From positions 1,736,001 through 1,800,000 of the forward strand of contig JANEZZ010001642.1 of the NCBI GenBank assembly GCA_026122225.1: 64,000 nucleotides of DNA, read 5' to 3'. This stretch comes from Heloderma charlesbogerti (Eukaryota > Chordata > Lepidosauria > Squamata > Helodermatidae). The notes under the pieces are model-generated. The model was not told where the DNA came from. It made no database searches and saw nothing but the letters and a program-made list of their open reading frames with translations. Below, piece after piece: positions 34,758 through 46,630 of this stretch. Both the position numbers and the translations under genes were made by a program. How positions within the stretch are numbered: position 1 is the stretch's first letter; the number at the start of each line of letters is the position of its first letter.

Positions 34758-36395
34758 CTTTAGTTGTGCTTAACCAGTTATGAGAAAAGGGCAATTTGTA
34801 CATGTTCAAAGGCTGAGCTATGACACTAAATACAGGTTTGGGGGCTAAGTTCAGATGACCTCTGACCAAATTAAGTCCTGCTTGGGACACTAAGAGAGAT
34901 GGGGCATGTATTTGTCAACACAGGTCCATCTTATGGCATACCCGGAAAGAGATGTGTGACAGTTCTCCCTTTAAAGTAACCTTCTAGCAGTCAGTCAGCA
35001 AGTATCCCACATGGTCTCTTGCAATGCACTAATTACGGATTCCATCCGTTGTGCATTAAGTTGATACAAGTGCAACCAACCCAGGGGCACCAGGCGCTTT
35101 GCCGTAATTTGTGCTCTGTGCCATTCGCTTTTGCTGCAGGCAAAAGTAATTTCCCTAGCCTGGAAATGTGATTTAATTTGACCTTGTTCACATAGGATCA
35201 ACATTTCTTACATTCCCACCTCCTAATTTCAGTGGGACTATGGGAAATTAGTTTGGCTCACAATGATGTTCTCTCAGCTGTACTTACCAGTACCACCTGC
35301 ATCCTTTTGTTGTTTTTCCAGTCTCATGTAGAGCTTTTCTAAATGAGGCATTTATTGTGCGTTCATGATTCCTTACTCACGGATGTTTGTGATTTGTTTA
35401 GCTGATGTCATGATCCTCCAGTTTTGCTTCTGTTTTTAAAGAGCACTTTCTCAGTTGGTTTTATGGTGGGGAAAGTGGGGTATTATTTCTGAAAGCAAAA
35501 GAAAAGGTATTTTCCTATTTGTGTAATTGCAATATTCCACTACACCACAGCGCCACCTAGAGGTTATGTGGTGTAAAAGCAGGAAAAGAAAAGCTCTTTG
35601 CATAGAGTTCAAATCTCAATTCTGCAATAAAATGGAAAGTAGAAACAGCAGATTAACAGCCCCGTGTAGAAAAGCTTGTAGACTTCTGCCTTGCATCCTT
35701 TCAAGGTACACCACATTGTCAAGAATTCTGTGAAGCAAACTTGACATGAGTTCTTGAAGGAGCACAACTGGCAATCAGTGAGTGAAGTTGTAGAGTAGAC
35801 ACTTTTTCTGATGGGTTTTCTGAGGACATATATATATATCAGGGACGATTTACTCCATTGTTAACACAGTGCATCAAAATAACATAAAATAAAAAATGAA
35901 CCTGCATCTTGAACAAACTCATCCCCTCCCCCACCCCAGACTCAGAATTCTCTGTTCAACATCAGCCAAACAAATTCATAATATCTATAGATAAAGGAAA
36001 TTCAGGATACACCAAACCTTTAGAACACCCTATTGTCAAAAAGCAAGTTGATTAAGAGGAGGTTTGGGTGGACAACTTTCATGAAGTGTGTGCTTCAGCT
36101 CAAGGTGGAAGGGAGTGTAATTTATTGTGGGTTTTAATATGTCTGGTGCCATGGTGAGAAAACGTCTTTAACAAGAGCTGTAAAAAACCCAAAGTCCTTC
36201 TTATGTGCAGAGGTGAATCATCTGACTGCATGGAATAGTGTATTTTCTCCAAAGCTGTCTCCTCATATGCACAACTGCACAGGGCGCTATTGCAATAGAA
36301 TAAAATCCAAATGATTTCACAAAGCCTCAGATGGCCCCTTCTGGGAATCTGAAGTGGGAACTGCTGATCTGGTTATCTCAAAATGGGGGGTGGGG
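34758..36395. other. intergenic, nothing recognised
   Basis: AT-rich DNA with a short (TA)n at 35828-35840 and no gene or clear repeat. Confidence 0.45.
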
Positions 36396-36439
36396 AGACC
36401 AAAGGCATTTTGCTGTGTGATGCAAAATGCCTTTGGTCT
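36396..36439. repeat. perfect 18-bp hairpin
   Basis: AGACCAAAGGCATTTTGC (36396-36413), an 8-base spacer, then its exact reverse complement (36422-36439). The pairing does not extend into the flanks. Confidence 0.95.
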
Positions 36440-36913
36440 GATAGAGAAGACACTGCCAATATGATAATAGTGGCAGCAATGTATATGTGGGATGAGTTAG
36501 AGCCCTGGAGGCCCATTAGCTATTTGTTGCCAGCCCCTTATCTAGGGCAATCCAGTTGAGTGTACTTACATTTCCCGAGTTATTACCAATGAGGTGAAAC
36601 ACCTCATCAGAAGAATCACATAGAGCAACTCTTACTGGGCTATGTATTTTAGGGTGCAAGTTCAGGATCACATGTTTGAATGTGCTCCCCAGCTAATAAC
36701 AAAAGTGCCAGATTGTATCCCTGCAAGCCCTGGCTCCACTACACCATTGCCAGTAGAAAAAAATGTTCCGTATGGTGTATGTCCCTTTAAAATGATAGCA
36801 TTCCCAGCCCACATAGCTCAAGTGCTTTCCCCTTCCCGTGAGGACTGAGAGGATGGGGCTAGCTGTTAAACCTCTGCCAACTGCATGAGACCTCTCTCTG
36901 TATCACTGCCAGT

Positions 36914-37188
36914 AGGGCTGGCCCAACATATTTTGCCTGAGGTGAAAAACAAGATGGTGCTCCCTCCCATTCTGTGTCCAAAAGCTGACTGGACTGGTGG
37001 ATGAATTGGTCTTCAACACTAACGATGGGGCAGCATCCTCCACTGCACCCAAAGGCAGCGGGCTAACTTGGGAGGTGCAGGGCAGGCCACATATCATACA
37101 GCTCTCTTCTCCAACACCTTGCTGCCACCTCCCAGCATCTGCTGCCTGAGGCGACTTCTTCACCCTGCCTAATGGTAGGGTCAGCCCT
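36914..37188. mobile_element. MITE with AGGGCTGGCCC ends
   Basis: The left end AGGGCTGGCCCAACATATTT and the right end, inverted, AGGGCTGACCCTACCATTAG flank a 275-bp body. Both subterminal parts carry GCCTGAGG stretches in inverted order. Common squamate type; no coding capacity. Confidence 0.8.
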
Positions 37189-37602
37189 GCTTCCAAGGAG
37201 CAGAACAGGAGGTAGTGGCAGTTGATGGTTACAACCAGTGAGGGAAAGACATGTAAGAGGGCTGGTGTGCTCCTAATAACCATGACACTCTCCAGATAGA
37301 AAGCTAGCAAGTTATCTGGATTTAATATTTTCTGTCACCATTTTGCATTACGATTCTTTTTACTTAGTTGGGGAAACCACTGAGAATTTTCAACATAGTG
37401 TTGATAGTTAAACTTTTAATCTAGTGCAGATAACAATCCATCACACATTGCTCTCACTTACTGCTGGTGCAGTAAGACCAGCACTGGCAGCCAGAACAGC
37501 TGGGAGGCTGGGGAAGAGGACTTGCCGTCATGGATGCTCGCCAGCACTTCCCTCTGGCTGATGCCAGCCTCCTTTGGAGGAGAGATGAGGAAGCCAATGG
37601 TA
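37189..37602. other. intergenic, nothing recognised
   Basis: No known repeat or exon was seen between the MITE and the hAT-like repeat. Confidence 0.4.
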
Positions 37603-37925
37603 AAGTATCTAGCCCTGTGAGAAGACCCAGGGGCCACATTCACCCCTCCTGGGCTCCCAGTACAGCTCTCTGGAGTTCCCCGGATGGCCATGCCCCTTTT
37701 TCCTGGTCACTGATTGTTGGGTGATTTTGCAGCATTTTTGCAGTTTCCCCCCATTCCACAAGGTTGAGATGCCTCTCCTAAGGCTTAGTTACTGGCAGTA
37801 AGACCTTTAAGCTGAAATGTGCTGGTATTTTTGGCTCAACCCCTTTTGCCTTTGGCCCCACCCACCACTGGAATGCAGCCCCTAGCTTCTCTGAAATGGA
37901 ATCTGGCCCTCAGCCCTGCCCTATC
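37603..37925 (-). mobile_element. hAT-like interspersed repeat, inverse copy
   Basis: Reverse-complement partner of 29790-30070. It includes CTTTAAGCTGAAATGTGCTG, TTTTGCCTTTGGCC and TTCTCTGAAATGGAATCTGG. The left edge has a CCCAGGGGCCAC block that aligns with the CAGGGGTG-type end. Confidence 0.65.
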
Positions 37926-38051
37926 CTCAAGACCTCAGAACTGCAAGGGTGCTTAGGCCGATTGGAGTGTGGCAAGGATACACTAGGAGTGAGGACTGGG
38001 TTAGTTTTGTTGCTGTTGTTAATTTTGCTTTTGCTTTGTGCCTATTTGTGG

Positions 38052-38279
38052 TATTTGTTACATTTATATCCCTCCCTTTTTTCTCCTTAAGGAACCCAAG
38101 GCAGTGCACATAAACCTCCTTCTCTCCATTTTATCCTCACAGCAACCCTGTGAGGAAGTTTGGGCTGAGAGTCTGTGGCTAGCCCAAAGTCACACAGTCA
38201 GCTTCCATGGCTGAGAGGAGACTAGAACCTGGATCTCCCAACTCCTACTCCAACACTCTAGCCACTACACCACACTGGT
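38052..38279 (-). mobile_element. tRNA-derived SINE, Sauria/MIR type
   Basis: On the minus strand it starts CCAGTGTGGTGTAGTGGCTA (A box), followed by a GGTTCTAGTC B box. The body carries TGACTTTGGGCTAGCCACAG, TCACAGGGTTGCTGTGAGGA and CCTTGGGTTCCTTAAGGAG, and it ends in an AT-rich tail. Many stretches match the widespread squamate SINE. Confidence 0.88.
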
Positions 38280-38394
38280 ATTACACCTAGATTATTTCAT
38301 TGTAAGCACCGCATAAATTAAATATTACATTTTACTTGAATTTATGTTTGGTAACACATTGGTGTTCCCCCCACCCCATATGATGTATTTTAAT

Positions 38395-38472
38395 AATAAT
38401 GTGATGTTTATTGTGAGCTGTTTGGGGCACTGTGGGAAAGTGGCACATAAAGTAAACTAAACTAAACTAAAC
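38395..38472 (+). repeat. LINE-type 3' tail
   Basis: GTGAGCTGTTTGGGGCACTG, then GTGGCACATAAAGTAAAC and a (TAAAC)n run, the shape of an L2-like terminus. Confidence 0.55.
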
Positions 38473-38473
38473 A

Positions 38474-38555
38474 ATCCTAAACACATTTACTAGGGAGAAT
38501 TGAACTCAATTGGATTTACTTGTGAGTAAACATAGTTAGACTTACACTGCACAAA
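38474..38555. repeat. H2 MITE copy
   Basis: Diverged copy with AATCCTAAACACATTTACTA at left and TTACTTGTGAGTAAACATAG at the centre/right. Confidence 0.5.
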
Positions 38556-40622
38556 CCTTATCAATTAAAAGAAAGAAGAGAGTTTGCTAAAACAAAAATG
38601 CGACTGCATTTCCATGCTTCCAACCCAAGGGCTTCTAGATATGTTACTAGATATGCTGAATTAATCACTTGTAGAAATACTTATTTGTTCAAAGATAGGT
38701 AATACTTCAAACATCAGGGTACATACTTGTGGGCCCTTCAAGAAGCTGCACATCATTTCCTTTATTTCCCAAGTTCAGTCTGTGAGTGTCATTGCTTATC
38801 TAATCAAAATGGTTCCATCCACATACAAGAGGGAGCTATCAGCAGCCTTTGGGGGGATTTCAGCATTTGCAGAAGTACAAAAAGTCTTTACCAAAAAATC
38901 CCTCAAGGGAATGGAAACACCCCAGAAAACAGCCCAATTATTGTACTCAGTGGCCACAGAATGCTGACCATTTGGGGAGCAGGGACGGTGGCCACTTTCG
39001 CATCACCAAAAAAGTAGACAAAAGATTATGCCAATTTGCATAACATTTGCATATGCAAAATTATATGTATAAGTACACATTTAGACAGAATAACTATAAT
39101 TTAAATAGAATATATTACATCTCAAAATAGTGGAGAACACTGACTAGGTGCCTTGAGTGCCTGCTCAGTCTGCTGTCCAGAGGCTAAGTATCAATGGACA
39201 ACTTCAAGGCCCCTGCTACTCTCCCTCCTTCTGGTTCTTTGACTTTAATCCAGAGTGGACTGGGCAGCCCTTCAAACAGAGGACACCTTTGAATAAAGGA
39301 CTGTCTTTTGCCAGCTCTCCAAAATAGAGGACTGTGAAGTAGGACACTCTAGCCAAGGGGGCAAATGACAAACTGGGGATGGGGAGAGGGACTACAATGA
39401 AGTTACTGAACAGGAAGCAGTCTAAACTGCAAAATTTTGTTGCAGGACCCACTTGTTCTTTATTCATCCTTTTTAATTCCAGCAGAGTAGGATTCAGGTC
39501 TGCTATAGACATGGCACTTTTCCTACACTGAGATTTTTCTGTGTAGGAAAAAAAACGTCATGTGTGAACTGGACGAGAGACAGTGAGAAAAACAAGAGAA
39601 GGGGTTTTGAAGATACCACCCTGAACCAAGCAGTGGGGCCAGCCAGGACAATCCTTTAATAATTTTGCTCCTGATGTTATGAGGCCTTTGCTAGCTGGAT
39701 TTGCTAGGGACTTCTGGCTGTGCATCATTCACAGGTTTATCTGAGGTGACTTTCTATTGAGGTGGACAGCAGTAGGTTACTCTGAATGTAAAGAGAAAGA
39801 CATAAATAGCAGTGAAGAAAAAGGGTAATAAGAAAAATATTAAACTGCACAGTGGAAATCCCAGGGGAATGACTATTGCAATAACTGACCTCCAATATAG
39901 TGCCATTTATTTCATGCTATGGCAGGTTTATAGGTGCTTGTAGGGCTGCAGACGAACACCAATTTGCCGCTGCAGTTTGTTTTGATAACTGAAACTTTCA
40001 ATAAATCTGTATTAAAATCAAAGGGAAAATTAAATAGACCCAAGTTGGTGGCATGAGGGATAAGGTAGCACATTACTACACTGGCCTACTCAGTCAGAGA
40101 CATCGGTCTCTTAGTTCAGTTGCAGGTCACAATAGCAATGATTTTTTTAGATCCAGGGGATATCCCTGAATGGCAGGCATCCAGCAACAGTGCAGAATGC
40201 AGAAAGGAGGTTTGGGTGCTTTGTCAACAGTACAAATGGAGATGCTTAATCAGCAGAGAATGCTGCCCTCTAGGCTACTTATTCCTACCTGAGCCACATC
40301 TGAAGGAAACCACTGGGTGATATGGTGAATCTGCTGAATGAGCTCAATTCTAAAGGCCAGGGTCTTCCTTTTGTGAGGGGTGTCCAAGGCATTGAAACAG
40401 TAGTCTTTAAAATATTTCACAGTAGCTTGTTTATTTATTTATTTTCTATAAACCCTTGGGATTCAGGAAGAATTCTAGTATTGTAAGGACCAGCTTCTTC
40501 ACATACTCTCAACAGCAGGAAATAAGGTTGGTCACAATACTGGGAGTTTGAAGTTCAGGAGGTAAATTGGGTACTGCGGCAATGTCCAGCCTGCATTGGC
40601 AGCGGCCACTCTACTTTCCATG
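38556..40622. other. intergenic, nothing recognised
   Basis: About 2 kb without a recognisable gene or repeat apart from a short (TTTA)n at 40430-40445. Confidence 0.45.
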
Positions 40623-40757
40623 GATGAGGAACATATAGCCCTTCCTATGTTGTTGAATTGCAGCTCCCATCATCCCTCACCATTGACTATGCTGGCTAGG
40701 GCTGATGGGAGTTGCAGTCCAACAACAACTGGAGGACCAAACATTCCCCAGACCTGT
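40623..40757. mobile_element. PAL-C MITE copy
   Basis: TGTTGTTGAATTGCAGCTCC on the left pairs with GGAGTTGCAGTCCAACAACA on the right, around CTATGCTGGCTAGGGC. Confidence 0.85.
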
Positions 40758-40773
40758 TCCAGACCGTAGTCTA

Positions 40774-41010
40774 GAACAGGAGTGGGTAGAAAGTAGATCT
40801 CCAGATGTTTTGGACTTTAACTCACAACATTCCTAATCATTGACAAAGCTGGCAGGGGCTTCTGGGAGTTGAAGTCTAAAACATGTGGAGATCTACCTTC
40901 TGCCCACCCCTGCTCTAGAGCAGGAGTGGGCAGAAGTTAGACCTGGATCTACTGGTAGATCTCTGGGTGATTTGCAGTAGATTGGCAAGGATTTCTGACT
41001 CCAAATTGTC
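40774..41010. mobile_element. PAL-C related palindrome and a partial second copy
   Basis: 40774-40918 is a hairpin with GTAGATCTCCAGATGTTTTG against CAAAACATCTGGAGATCTAC-type arms. 40919-41010 restarts with AGAGCAGGAGTGGGCAGAAG, as at 40774, and then degenerates. Confidence 0.7.
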
Positions 41011-41103
41011 TAATAATAGAATCATAGAATCATAGAATAGTAGGGTTGGAAGGGGCCTACAAGGCCATCGAGTCCAACCCCCTGCTCAGTGCAGGAATCC
41101 AAG

Positions 41104-44100
41104 TCAGAGTATCCCCAACAGACGGCTGTCCAGCCTTGTCTTGAATGCCTCCAGTGTGGGAGAGCCCACCACCTCCCTGGGTAATTGGTTCCATTGTTGT
41201 ATTGCTCTAACAGTCAGGACGTTTTTCCTGATGTTCAGCTGGAATCTGGTTTCCTGTAAGTTGAGCCCATTATTCCGTGTCCTGCACTCTGGGATGATAG
41301 AGAAGAGATCCTGGCCTTCCTCTCTGTGACAACCTTTCAAGTACTTGAAGAGCGCATCATATCTTCCCTCAGTCTTCTCTTCTCAAGGCTAAACATGCCC
41401 AGTTCTTTCAGTCTCTCTTCATAGGGCTTTGTTTTCAGTCCCCTCATCATCTTTATTGCCCTTCTCTGAACCCTCTCCAGTTTGTCTGCATCCTTCTTAA
41501 AATGTGGTGCCCAGAACTGGACACAGTACTCCAGATGAGGCCTAATCAGTGCTGAGTAGAGGGGAACTAATACTTCCCAGGATTTGGAAGCTATACTTCT
41601 ATTAATGCAGCCCAAAAGAGCATTGGCCTTTTTTGCAGCCACATCACATTGTTGGCTCAGATTCAGCTTGTGACCTACAACAATTCCAAGATCCTTCTCG
41701 CTTGTAGTGTTGTTGAGCCACGTATCCCCCATCTTGTAACTATGCATTTGGTTTCTTTTTCCTAGGTGCAGAACTTGGCATTTATCCCTATTAAATGTCA
41801 TTCTGTTGTTTTTCTGCCCTGCCCTCCAGTCTATCAAGATCACTTAGAATTTTGTTTCTGTCTTCCAGAGTATTAGTTATCCCGCCCAATTTTGTATCAT
41901 CTGCAAATTTGATCAGCATTCCCTGCACCTCCTCCTCCAAGTCATTAATAAAAATGTTGAAGAGCACTGGGCCCAGGACTGAGCCCTGTGGTACCCCGCT
42001 CGTTACTGTCAGGAGCGCCCTAGCTGCCTCTTACAGTCCCCTCCAATAGCCAACTCAGGACACAGACAATGAGGATTCTTTCCAAGGCTTTATTACTTTA
42101 TGACTCTTACAGATACTAATCACTAGTGACAAAGCAAGGAACTGCACTGGGGATAGATAGCAGAGTAGCCTAAGCTCCAGGTAAGGCAGTTGGTCCCCAT
42201 TTGAAGGAGAACTGCGTGAAGGCCCTGAACTTATGGGCTATGGAGAGATCCTCCCTCTTTCCCTTAGGTCCTTGGGATGCGACTGTTGTTTGAGCGCCAA
42301 ACAAGCGGAGCGCCTCCTTTCGGCAACCTCCATCTGTTGTCGCTCCCTGCGTCTGTGCCAAGCGTCCAGCAAGCCCCCCTCCAGCGCTCTCTCACTGCCA
42401 GGGTTACTATCTCTCCCAGGAATGCTGGCAGGAGGAATCTCTGCCAGCTGCTGTGCTTGTGAGAGATGAGCGAGCTCCTCTCCCATGGATTGCTGTTCCT
42501 CCTCAGAATCAGAACTGCTCTGGGGCTCTACGGGCTCAGTTTCCACCCTGACAATTACCTCTCCTCAGTTTGAGAAGGTCCCATTAAGAAGCACTCTTTG
42601 AGTCCGATTCTGTAGCCAACTCTGGATCCACCAGACTGTTGTTTCATCTAGCCCACTTTGAGCTACTTTGCGTATCAGGATACCATGGGGCACTTTGTCG
42701 AAAGCTTTGCTGAAGTTGAGGTATATGATGTCTACAGCATTCCCACAGTCCACAAGGGAGGCTACTTGATCAAAAAATGAGATCAGATTTGTCTGGCAGG
42801 ATTTGTTCTTGACAAATCCATGTTGGCTTCGAGTAATCACTGCATTGTTTTCAAGGTGCTTCCAGATGGATTGCTTTATCATCTGCTCCAGAATTTTCCC
42901 AGGGATTGATGTCTGACTGACTGGTCTGTAGTTCCCAGGTTCCTCCTTTTTACCCTTGTTGAAGATAGGGACAACATTAGCCCTCCTCCAGTCATCTGGC
43001 ACTTCCCCCATCCTCCATGATTTCTCAAAGACAATAGACAGTGGTTCTGAGAGTTTTTCTGCCAGGTGTCCTTTATTACTCTAGGATGCAGTTCATCTGG
43101 CCCTGGAGATTTGAACTCATTCAAAGTAATTAGGTGTTCCTTGACCATATGCCTGTCGATCTCAAGCTGCAAGTCTGCCCCTTCAGCCTGTACTTTGCCT
43201 TTTCCAGGGGGGTCATAGACCCTCTTTTGGGAGAAGACTGAGCCAAAGTAGGAATTGAGCAGCTCTGCCTTTTCTTTGTCATCTGTTATCATTTTGCCAT
43301 CCTTATTTAATAGCTGAACAACCATTTCTTTCCTCTGCCTTTTACTATGCATGTATCTGAGGAAAGCCTTTTTGTTGCTTTTAGCATCTCTCGCTAACCT
43401 CAGCTCGTTCTCAGCTTTAGCCTTCCTGACGCCTTCCCTGCAATTCTATGCTACTTGTCTGTACTCTTCCTTTGTTGCTTGGCCTTCTTTCCATTTCCTA
43501 TATGTGTCCTTTTTTGTTTTCAGGTCATCTTTAATCTTTCTGTGAAGCCACATGGGCTTCTTCTGTTGCCTTCCACCTTTTCTTCTTGTTGGAATTGTTT
43601 GTAATTGTGCCTTGAGAATGTCCTTTTTTAAAAGCTCCCACCCATCTTGGACTCCTTTTCTCATTAGAGTCACTTGCCATGGGACCTTACTGATCATTGT
43701 TCTGAGTTTATGAAAATCAGCTTTCATAAAATCCAGGGTACGTGTTTGACTACACTCGGCTTTTGATTTCCTTAAAACCAAGAACTCAAGTAAAACATGG
43801 TCACTTTCCCCCAGAGTTCCTGTAACTGCTACTTTATCCACTAAGTCATCTCTGTTGGTTAGGATCAAGTCAAGGATAGCCGATCCTCTAGTTCCTTCCT
43901 CTACTTTCTGTAGGAGGAAGTTATCCGCCACACAAGTCAGGAATTTCCTGGAGGGGCCATGTTTTGCAGAATTTGTCTCCCAACAAATATCAGGGAAATT
44001 TAAGTCCCCCATTACTACTACATCATGCTGCCTTGAAACATTGGCTATTTGCTTTTCAAAAGTTTCATCCTCGTCTTCTCCTTGATTGGGTGGCCGGTAG

Positions 44101-44544
44101 TAGACTCTGACCACCAGGTTCTTTTTATTCTTTGCTCCATTTATTTTGACCCAGACACTCTTGATGGGGCTACCAAGCTCATCCTCCTGTATTTCTATGC
44201 AGAGATATGTATTTTTCACATACAGTGCAACCCCACCTCCCTTTCTGTTCCTCCTGTTCTTTTTTTAACAAGTTATATCCTTCAACTGCTGTATTCCAGT
44301 CATGAGAGTCATCCCACCATGTCTCAGTTATACCTATCAAGTCATAATTTCCCTCTTGTATTAAGAGTTCAAGTTTGTTCTGTTTGTTTCCCATACTCTG
44401 GGCATTAGTATATAGACATCGAAGACCATGTGCTTCATAGTCTGGCTTTCTTCCTACATGTGTCTGAAGACTATTATTGGGCGCTATTAGAGCTGTTCTC
44501 CCCATTGTGGTGCATGAGCCTTCATCCATTGTTTCCCCCAACAT
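41104..44544 (-). pseudogene. CR1 ORF2 (APE endonuclease and reverse transcriptase), broken
   Basis: The order of pieces is: endonuclease start 44179-44544 (LYTNAQSMGNKQ, DLIGITETWW); a frameshift near 44260; then 43446-44219 with VVMGDLNFPDICW, AILDLILTNRDDL and GESDHVLLEF. The RT follows at 42879-43352 and, after a shift near 43075, at 42565-43011. Motif A there reads YLNFSKAFDKVP, with Asn (codon 42715-42717) where the metal-binding Asp is expected. An LTR interrupts the palm between motifs A and C. Past the LTR, motif C is FADD (41896-41907). The frame then shifts again near 41845 and 41340 before the C-terminal NQLPREVV block. At least four frameshifts. Confidence 0.9.
42007..42553 (-). 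mobile_element. solo LTR, copy 3 (nested in CR1)
   Basis: 547 bases, TGTCAGGAGC at left and CACCCTGACA at right, in the same orientation as copy 2. It is flanked by GTTAC (42002-42006) and ATTAC (42554-42558), and removing it rejoins the CR1 RT frame. It is therefore younger than the CR1. On the minus strand the SDSEEE-containing frame is open over 42238-42546 (102 codons). Confidence 0.92.
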
Positions 44545-44567
44545 TACATCTCCCTCCCCCGTAGGAT

Positions 44568-45560
44568 TCAGTTTAAAGCCCTCCTGATGAAGTTCTTCAT
44601 GCTGTGGCCAAACACATTATTTCCATCCTTTGTGAGGTGCAACCCGTCCCTTGCCAACAGCCCATGTTCCAGGAAGTATAGCCCGTGGTCCCAGAATCCA
44701 AATCTCTCACGCCAGCACCACCTTTGTAGCCAGTCATTCACCCGGAGTATTTTTCTTTCCCTTTCTAGCCCTCTTCTAACTACTGGAAGGATGGATGAGA
44801 AAACAATCTGGGCCCCAAAGTTCTTGAGTTTCCTTCCCAAAGCTTCAAAGTCTGACGTGATTTCTTCATAGCTCCGCTTGGTGGTATCATTTGTTCCCAC
44901 ATGGATGAGAAGAAAGGGATACCTGTCAGTGGGCTTTATGAGTGCAGGCAACCTTTCAAATCCGTCCTCCCGGGAGATAACATACCTGGCGAGTCCATGG
45001 GTCTTTGCGACATACTTGGGTCTCGATCCCACGCAGCAAGGAGTCTCTCACTACTACTACTCTTCTCTTCTGCTTGTTGTAGGCCTGGGTGTCAGCACCT
45101 CTGTTTGACTGACCTTCAGCCTCTTGCTCACTCTCATGCAGGTTCCCCTGTGATTCTTCCTCTGCAGGCTGTCCTCCAGTCTCAACCTCAAGTATCTGGA
45201 ATCAGTTCCACAGCTCCACTGCTTCCATTGGTGCAGAGTGGTGTCTAGTTCTTCTTCTCCTAACTGTCACCCTTTTCCAAGGTGTATCCTCTACTCCATT
45301 TTTCTTCACCTCAGCATTTCCCACTTCTGCCTCAGCTTGCTGTTGCTCTTCAAGCTTCTGGTCTGCCCTTTGCTGCTGTAGTTCCCCCATTCTGTCCAAG
45401 AACTCTTCATGTTTTCTTATTCCCGGGGGGTCGACAGTTGCTGCTACAGTCCTCTTACTTTTTCTTCCAGCAGCGTGATCAACTTGCACTTCTTGCAGGT
45501 GTAGGCCATGTTGTTCTCAGGCAAGAAAACACCCTGCAGGTCACCACCACTGGAGAGTCA
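44568..45560 (-). pseudogene. CR1 ORF1 (coiled-coil plus SGNH esterase), broken
   Basis: The Cys-rich N-terminus (near 45480-45560) is damaged. A coiled-coil part follows at 45202-45489 (EELQQQ-type heptads, HEEFLDRMGELQQQ). Next comes an SGNH/GDSL-esterase domain, the known ORF1 domain of CR1 elements that acts in the RNP. Block I reads RDS where GDS is expected (45040-45048). The frame then shifts near 44960. The long piece 44568-45032 shows LLIHVGTNDT (GTND block) and DGLHLTKDG (the Asp/His block). Frameshifts and the lost glycine make it non-functional. Confidence 0.85.
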
Positions 45561-46129
45561 TGTCCTTCCATAGCCTCTTTTCCCTTTTTGTGTCTAGCTT
45601 TCTGATTGTTCTAGAGTAGCCTGTGCCTGCTCCTCTACTCACTAGAGGTTAAAAGCAGAGTCCCACTGGTGTGGAAGTGTGTGTTACAAGAGAATTTTTT
45701 TAAAAAAATGTTAAGGGCCTCCCCTTTGACCTCCCCTGGCCAACTTCTGTTTGCTCCCCCTGTTCGCTCACTCTCTGGGAGCTTGCTTGCATCTGTAGTC
45801 CCTGGACCAGCTGGAGCAGCTTCCTCTGCTCTGCTCAGCTGGGAGGCAGGAAACAGGAGCATCAAAGTGAGACACTACCTTAAATGACTTCCCTCCCCAA
45901 ACCTATATGATATTGCTGAAATTAAGAAAGCTTGGGGTAACCCAGGGCTGATCTACATTGCGCCCGCCATCGCAATGAATTTGGTGTCCCATTGGGTTAA
46001 ACGCTCTTGCATTAAAACGTGATTATTCACACTCACCCATTTTCCCCATTGCAGTGCTTCATCAAATGCGTGAGCTCGGTTCACACTTAAGCACTGTGCT
46101 GTTTTCCTGCTGTTTACCTGCACATGCTT

Positions 46130-46195
46130 GTCTCATCTCGAATGCTAAGCAGGGTCGGCCCTGGTCAGTAGTTGGATGGGCGACCGCCTGGGAAT
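46130..46195 (+). pseudogene. 5S rRNA-derived segment, left arm
   Basis: GCTAAGCAGGGTCGG (A box) and GGATGGGCGACCGCCTGG (C box, one change from vertebrate GGATGGGAGACC) place this in the internal promoter of 5S rRNA. The 5' and 3' thirds of 5S are missing, so it is not a functional rRNA gene. One extra base interrupts the A box. Confidence 0.88.
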
Positions 46196-46562
46196 CAGGC
46201 TTCCTGCATTGAGCAGGGGGTTGTTCTATCCCTTCAAATGAGACTAAGTTTTACCCCCTTCTATCCCCTGCTCAAGTGTTTGTTTTTTTAAATTAAGGCG
46301 TTATCCTCACAGAATCGGGGCTTCTCCACGATGTTTTTTTTCCTAATTGAGGCATGATCTTCGAAGATTCAAAGTTGTGAAGCTTCACAACTTCGAAGCT
46401 CATGCCTGAATTAGAAAAAAAAACATTGTGGAGAAGCCCCGATTCTGCGAGGATAACGCCTTAATTAAAAAAAAAAACATCCAGAGCGGGGGATAGGAGG
46501 GAGTAAAACTTAGTCTCATTTGAAGGGATAGAACAACCCCCTGCTCAGTGCAGGAAGCCTGA

Positions 46563-46630
46563 TTCCCAGGCACTCGCCCATCAAACTACTGACCAGGGCC
46601 GACCCTGCTTAGCTTCTGAGATCAGACAAG
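46563..46630 (-). pseudogene. 5S rRNA-derived segment, right arm
   Basis: Minus-strand counterpart with an intact AAGCTAAGCAGGGTCGG A box and a more decayed C box (TGATGGGCGAGTGCCTGG). It points towards the palindrome centre, opposite to the left arm. Confidence 0.88.

Larger units (their letters stand above)
41017..45890 (-). mobile_element. CR1 LINE, near full length, with nested LTR
   Basis: About 4.3 kb of CR1 once the LTR at 42007-42553 is removed. The 3' end at 41017 has the ATTCTATGATTCTATG repeat typical of sauropsid CR1, read on the minus strand. The 5' part at about 45600-45890 matches the 5' UTR and ORF1 start of the deletion derivative at 49.5-50.8 kb. ORF1 and ORF2 are both broken, so it is not autonomous. 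Confidence 0.95.

Noticed and set aside
46130..46195. Possible functional 5S rRNA gene
   Set aside because: Only about the middle and 3'-middle of 5S is present, with an extra base in the A box and no 5S termini.
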